A stretch of DNA of 8,461 nt from Bacteroidales bacterium (GTDB taxonomy: Bacteria; Bacteroidota; Bacteroidia; Bacteroidales; VadinHA17): positions 1 to 8,461 of the forward strand of contig JAOZKQ010000084.1 in NCBI GenBank assembly GCA_029935275.1, read 5' to 3'. Position 1 is the stretch's first letter. Each line of letters begins with the position of its first letter. The notes below the pieces were generated by a model, which saw nothing but the letters and a program-made list of their open reading frames with translations, had not been told where the DNA came from and did no database searches. A program made the translations under genes and the position numbers. Shown here piece by piece: positions 5,871 through 8,461 of this stretch.

Positions 5871-8461
5871 CTATTCCGAAAGTGATTTTGGCGAGAACCA
5901 TTTCAGGAATTGCTTTTGCATAATTATGGTTAAACGGTACATAACAGGTACAATGATTAAGGTTAAAAATGTAGCAAAGCTCAATCCAAAAATTACAGTC
6001 CAGGAAATTGGACCCCAAAAAGCAACCATATCCCCACCAACAAAAAACTGTGGGTCAAACTGGCTTAACATCGTTCCAAAATCCAGATTCACTCCAATGG
6101 CTAGGGAAATCAGTCCCATCACAGTGGTGATTGCCGTTAGTAATACAGGCCTGAGTCTTGTTCTTCCTCCTTGAACAACACATTCGGTAGCTGCATCCAC
6201 AGGTAGAAATGCGCCCGGTTCTATTCCCAGTTCTTCTCTTTTTCTTTCCTTCAACAATTCAATGTAGTCGATAAGTACAATCGCATTATTTACTACAATA
6301 CCGGCAAGGGAAACAATGCCGATACCCATCATTACTACAATAAAATCCATTTTAAAAGTGGCAATTCCCCCAAAAACGCCAATGGTACTGAATAAAACAC
6401 TAATCATAATAATAAGAGGACGGATAATGGAATTGAACTGGGTAACAAGGATCATTAGGATTAAAGAAACAGCGATAAGCATGGCCTGCATTAAAAATGC
6501 CATGGATTCCTGCTGTTCTTCCTGCTCCCCGGTAAATTCAAAAGAATATCCTTCAGGCATTACGAAATTTTCCAGTATTTTTGAAATATCCTGATTGATT
6601 TTAGTTGCATTAAAGCCTTCCACTACATTTGAGTACAGGGTTACGACCCTTTTTCTGTCCTTCCGGTTAACAGCGCCATAGGTTGAACTGTATTGAATAG
6701 TGGCAACGGAGGATAAAGGAACCTTAATCGTTTTTCCGTCATCTTTGAAATATATATCCTGATTCATTAAAGAAGAAATACTATAGCGGTATTGGTCTTT
6801 TAGCCTTATGAGGATCGGATATTCATCTTCACCAACTTTAAAATCAGAAATTTCTTTTCCAAACAGGGAAGTCCGGATATTTTGTGCTATTTGTGCTGTT
6901 GAGAGGCCAAATCTTCGTGCTTTATCACGGTCAATATGTATGATAAGCTCAGGTTTTCCTACATCGAGGTCAATTTTCAATCCTTCAATACCTGGGATGT
7001 TCCCTTTTTGAATAAAATTTTTAACGGTGTCGGAAAGATAAATCAGTTTATCAAAATCTTTTCCTATTAGCTCAATATTGATGGGTTTTCCGGTGGGTGG
7101 GCCCATATCATTTTTTTCAAATGAGATCAATACCCCCGGGTATTTTCCAATTAATTCGTTACTTAACCTGGTCATGATATCGGTTGTTTTAACACCTCCC
7201 CTGAATTGATAGTCAAGAAAACCAATTGTAATAATTGATTTGTTTGCTTCATCCCCAAGGGTAATCCTGTCTGACGAACCTTTTCCAACGGTTGTAAGAA
7301 CTGATTTAACAATATCTTTATTTGGTTTAAGTAAATTTTCAATATCCTGTTCAAGTTTCATACTGAAAGAGTCCGTTGCATAGATGCTTGTTCCTATAGG
7401 AAGTTCTGACACAATATTTATGTACGATGGCTCATTATTTGGAAAGAACAGGACATTCGGGCTTCTCATGCTAAAGAAAATCAGGGTTAAAATGAGTAGT
7501 ACAACTGTCCCCGAAAAAAACAACCATGGACTTTTTCCATTAAGTGAGTATTTAAGGGTCTTAATATAAGCGGATTCCAGCCAGGGAAGGAATTTGTGCT
7601 GGAACCATTGCCCGATCCTATAAAAGAAAGCCTGGTTCAAAAATAAAATAACAGCAAAAATGGCAGATAGGTTAGCAATAGTATATTTCTTTAGGAAATA
7701 ACCGAGAGCAGCTAAAATTACCAGGCCAAGAATAGCAATCAGGTTTTTCTTTCTTCCTTTTTTAAACGATTCTTCACTTTCAATTTTTATAAATGTTGAG
7801 GAAAATACAGGAATAATAACCAGTGCTACAAACAATGAAGAAGTAAGGACTATAATCAGGGTTATAGGAAGCATTCTCATGAATTTTCCTACCATACTGT
7901 CCCAAAAGGCAAGGGGTAAAAATGCTGCAAGGGTAGTAATGGTTGAGGTTATGATAGGTGTTGCTACCTCTCCTACACCTCTTCGTGCAGCTTCAAATGG
8001 TTTATATCCGAGCGTAATTAAGCGATAAATATTTTCCACCACCACAATCGCGTTATCAACCAGCATTCCCAGCGCAAGGATCATGGCGAATAAAATGATC
8101 ATATTGATTGTGTATCCCAGCATGGAAAGAACAATAAAACTGGTAAACATGGAAAGAGGAATTGCCAGTCCTACAATCAGGGCATTGCGTGTTCCAAGAA
8201 AATAAAAAAGGATCAGCGTCACAAAAAGCACGCCCATTATCATGTTATTTACTAAATTATTAAGTTGTTTTCTTACATTGTCAGATTGATCATTGGTATA
8301 ATGAATATCCAGAGTTTCGGGTATGGCCCGGCTTTGTTTGGACTGATCCATTATGGCAAATATTTTATCCGTAGCAATTAGCAGATTTTCTCCACTTTTT
8401 TTGACAACCTGAAGAGAAACAACCGGGTCTTTATATAAGCGGGCAAAATTGGTGGGGTCTT
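5871..8461 (-). CDS. RND-family efflux permease (HAE type), N-terminus cut off by the window edge
   Basis: This is the inner-membrane pump of a tripartite RND exporter, which normally works with a periplasmic adaptor and a TolC-like channel; neither is in the window and both may lie to the right. The frame stays open to 8461, so the internal Met at 8349-8351 is not the start: 36 in-frame residues precede it, including VVSLQVVKKSGENLL, typical RND porter-domain sequence. About 862 residues are present, and roughly 200-270 seem missing. Seen in order are TM2-4 with GMLVDNAIVVVENIYR (TM4), TM5-6, an extra pair of hydrophobic helices (about 7620-7745), TM7, the second periplasmic domain starting VLFFPNNEPS, and TM8-12 with GIVVNNAIVLIDYI (TM10) and GGRTRLRPVLLTA. 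Of the AcrB proton-relay residues, D407 is kept (codon 8055-8057), D408 is Asn (8052-8054) and K940 is Asn (6288-6290), as in SwrC-like pumps. A heavy-metal (CusA) type is unlikely. The substrate is unknown. Confidence 0.92.
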   Translation of the reverse strand, partial: DPTNFARLYKDPVVSLQVVKKSGENLLIATDKIFAIMDQSKQSRAIPETLDIHYTNDQSDNVRKQLNNLVNNMIMGVLFVTLILFYFLGTRNALIVGLAIPLSMFTSFIVLSMLGYTINMIILFAMILALGMLVDNAIVVVENIYRLITLGYKPFEAARRGVGEVATPIITSTITTLAAFLPLAFWDSMVGKFMRMLPITLIIVLTSSLFVALVIIPVFSSTFIKIESEESFKKGRKKNLIAILGLVILAALGYFLKKYTIANLSAIFAVILFLNQAFFYRIGQWFQHKFLPWLESAYIKTLKYSLNGKSPWLFFSGTVVLLILTLIFFSMRSPNVLFFPNNEPSYINIVSELPIGTSIYATDSFSMKLEQDIENLLKPNKDIVKSVLTTVGKGSSDRITLGDEANKSIITIGFLDYQFRGGVKTTDIMTRLSNELIGKYPGVLISFEKNDMGPPTGKPINIELIGKDFDKLIYLSDTVKNFIQKGNIPGIEGLKIDLDVGKPELIIHIDRDKARRFGLSTAQIAQNIRTSLFGKEISDFKVGEDEYPILIRLKDQYRYSISSLMNQDIYFKDDGKTIKVPLSSVATIQYSSTYGAVNRKDRKRVVTLYSNVVEGFNATKINQDISKILENFVMPEGYSFEFTGEQEEQQESMAFLMQAMLIAVSLILMILVTQFNSIIRPLIIMISVLFSTIGVFGGIATFKMDFIVVMMGIGIVSLAGIVVNNAIVLIDYIELLKERKREELGIEPGAFLPVDAATECVVQGGRTRLRPVLLTAITTVMGLISLAIGVNLDFGTMLSQFDPQFFVGGDMVAFWGPISWTVIFGLSFATFLTLIIVPVMYRLTIIMQKQFLKWFSPKSLSE

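Noticed and set aside
5803..6018. Minus-strand open frame of 71 codons overlapping the end of the RND gene
   Set aside because: It overlaps the conserved C-terminal region of the RND frame, has no recognisable motifs and no start signals.
8349..8351. ATG as the start of the RND permease gene
   Set aside because: The frame continues upstream without a stop to the window edge, and the 36 residues before it are typical RND porter sequence. The gene is cut by the window instead.
1..8461. A multi-gene defence, mobile or biosynthetic system
   Set aside because: The genes belong to unrelated families, point in different directions with gaps of about 90-350 bp, and no transposase, integrase, nuclease or toxin pair is present.

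Overview
The window looks like chromosomal DNA of a member of the Bacteroidota. The DNA is AT-rich. Promoter boxes of the TAnnTTTG type can be seen ahead of several genes, and starts mostly lack a strong Shine-Dalgarno sequence. The protein families also fit: a secreted GH95 glycosidase, a SiaB-like (DUF6272-type) kinase and an RND pump with a membrane insert I associate with this phylum. An anaerobic or facultative lifestyle is possible from the UroD/MtaA-type protein and the DUF134 regulator, but this is inference. There are no tRNAs, rRNAs, insertion sequences or CRISPR arrays.

Plus strand, left part (1-1866): the first ~98 bases read as the C-terminal tail of an upstream gene. Eleven bases later comes a UroD-superfamily protein of the cobalamin methyltransferase type (110-1189), so the two are probably one operon. 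A separate promoter (1241-1270) then drives a DUF134/UPF0251 DNA-binding protein with two Cys-rich zinc modules (1294-1866). A 16-bp near-perfect palindrome fills the spacer of that promoter and is the best regulatory signal in the window.

Minus strand, rest of the window (read right to left): the 3' three quarters of an RND efflux permease (5871-8461, N-terminus outside the window), a 351-bp gene-free gap with small hairpins, a secreted GH95 alpha-L-fucosidase (3201-5519), a 149-bp gap with a promoter-like box, then a SiaB-like GHKL kinase with an unrecognised C-terminal half (1960-3051). This last gene converges on the DUF134 gene with 93 bp between their stops. The gaps suggest the three minus-strand genes are transcribed separately, and nothing ties them to one pathway.

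I see no convincing multi-gene novel system. The items most worth a second look are the DUF134 operator, the orphan two-part SiaB-like protein, and the UroD/MtaA-like protein with an apparently altered zinc site.
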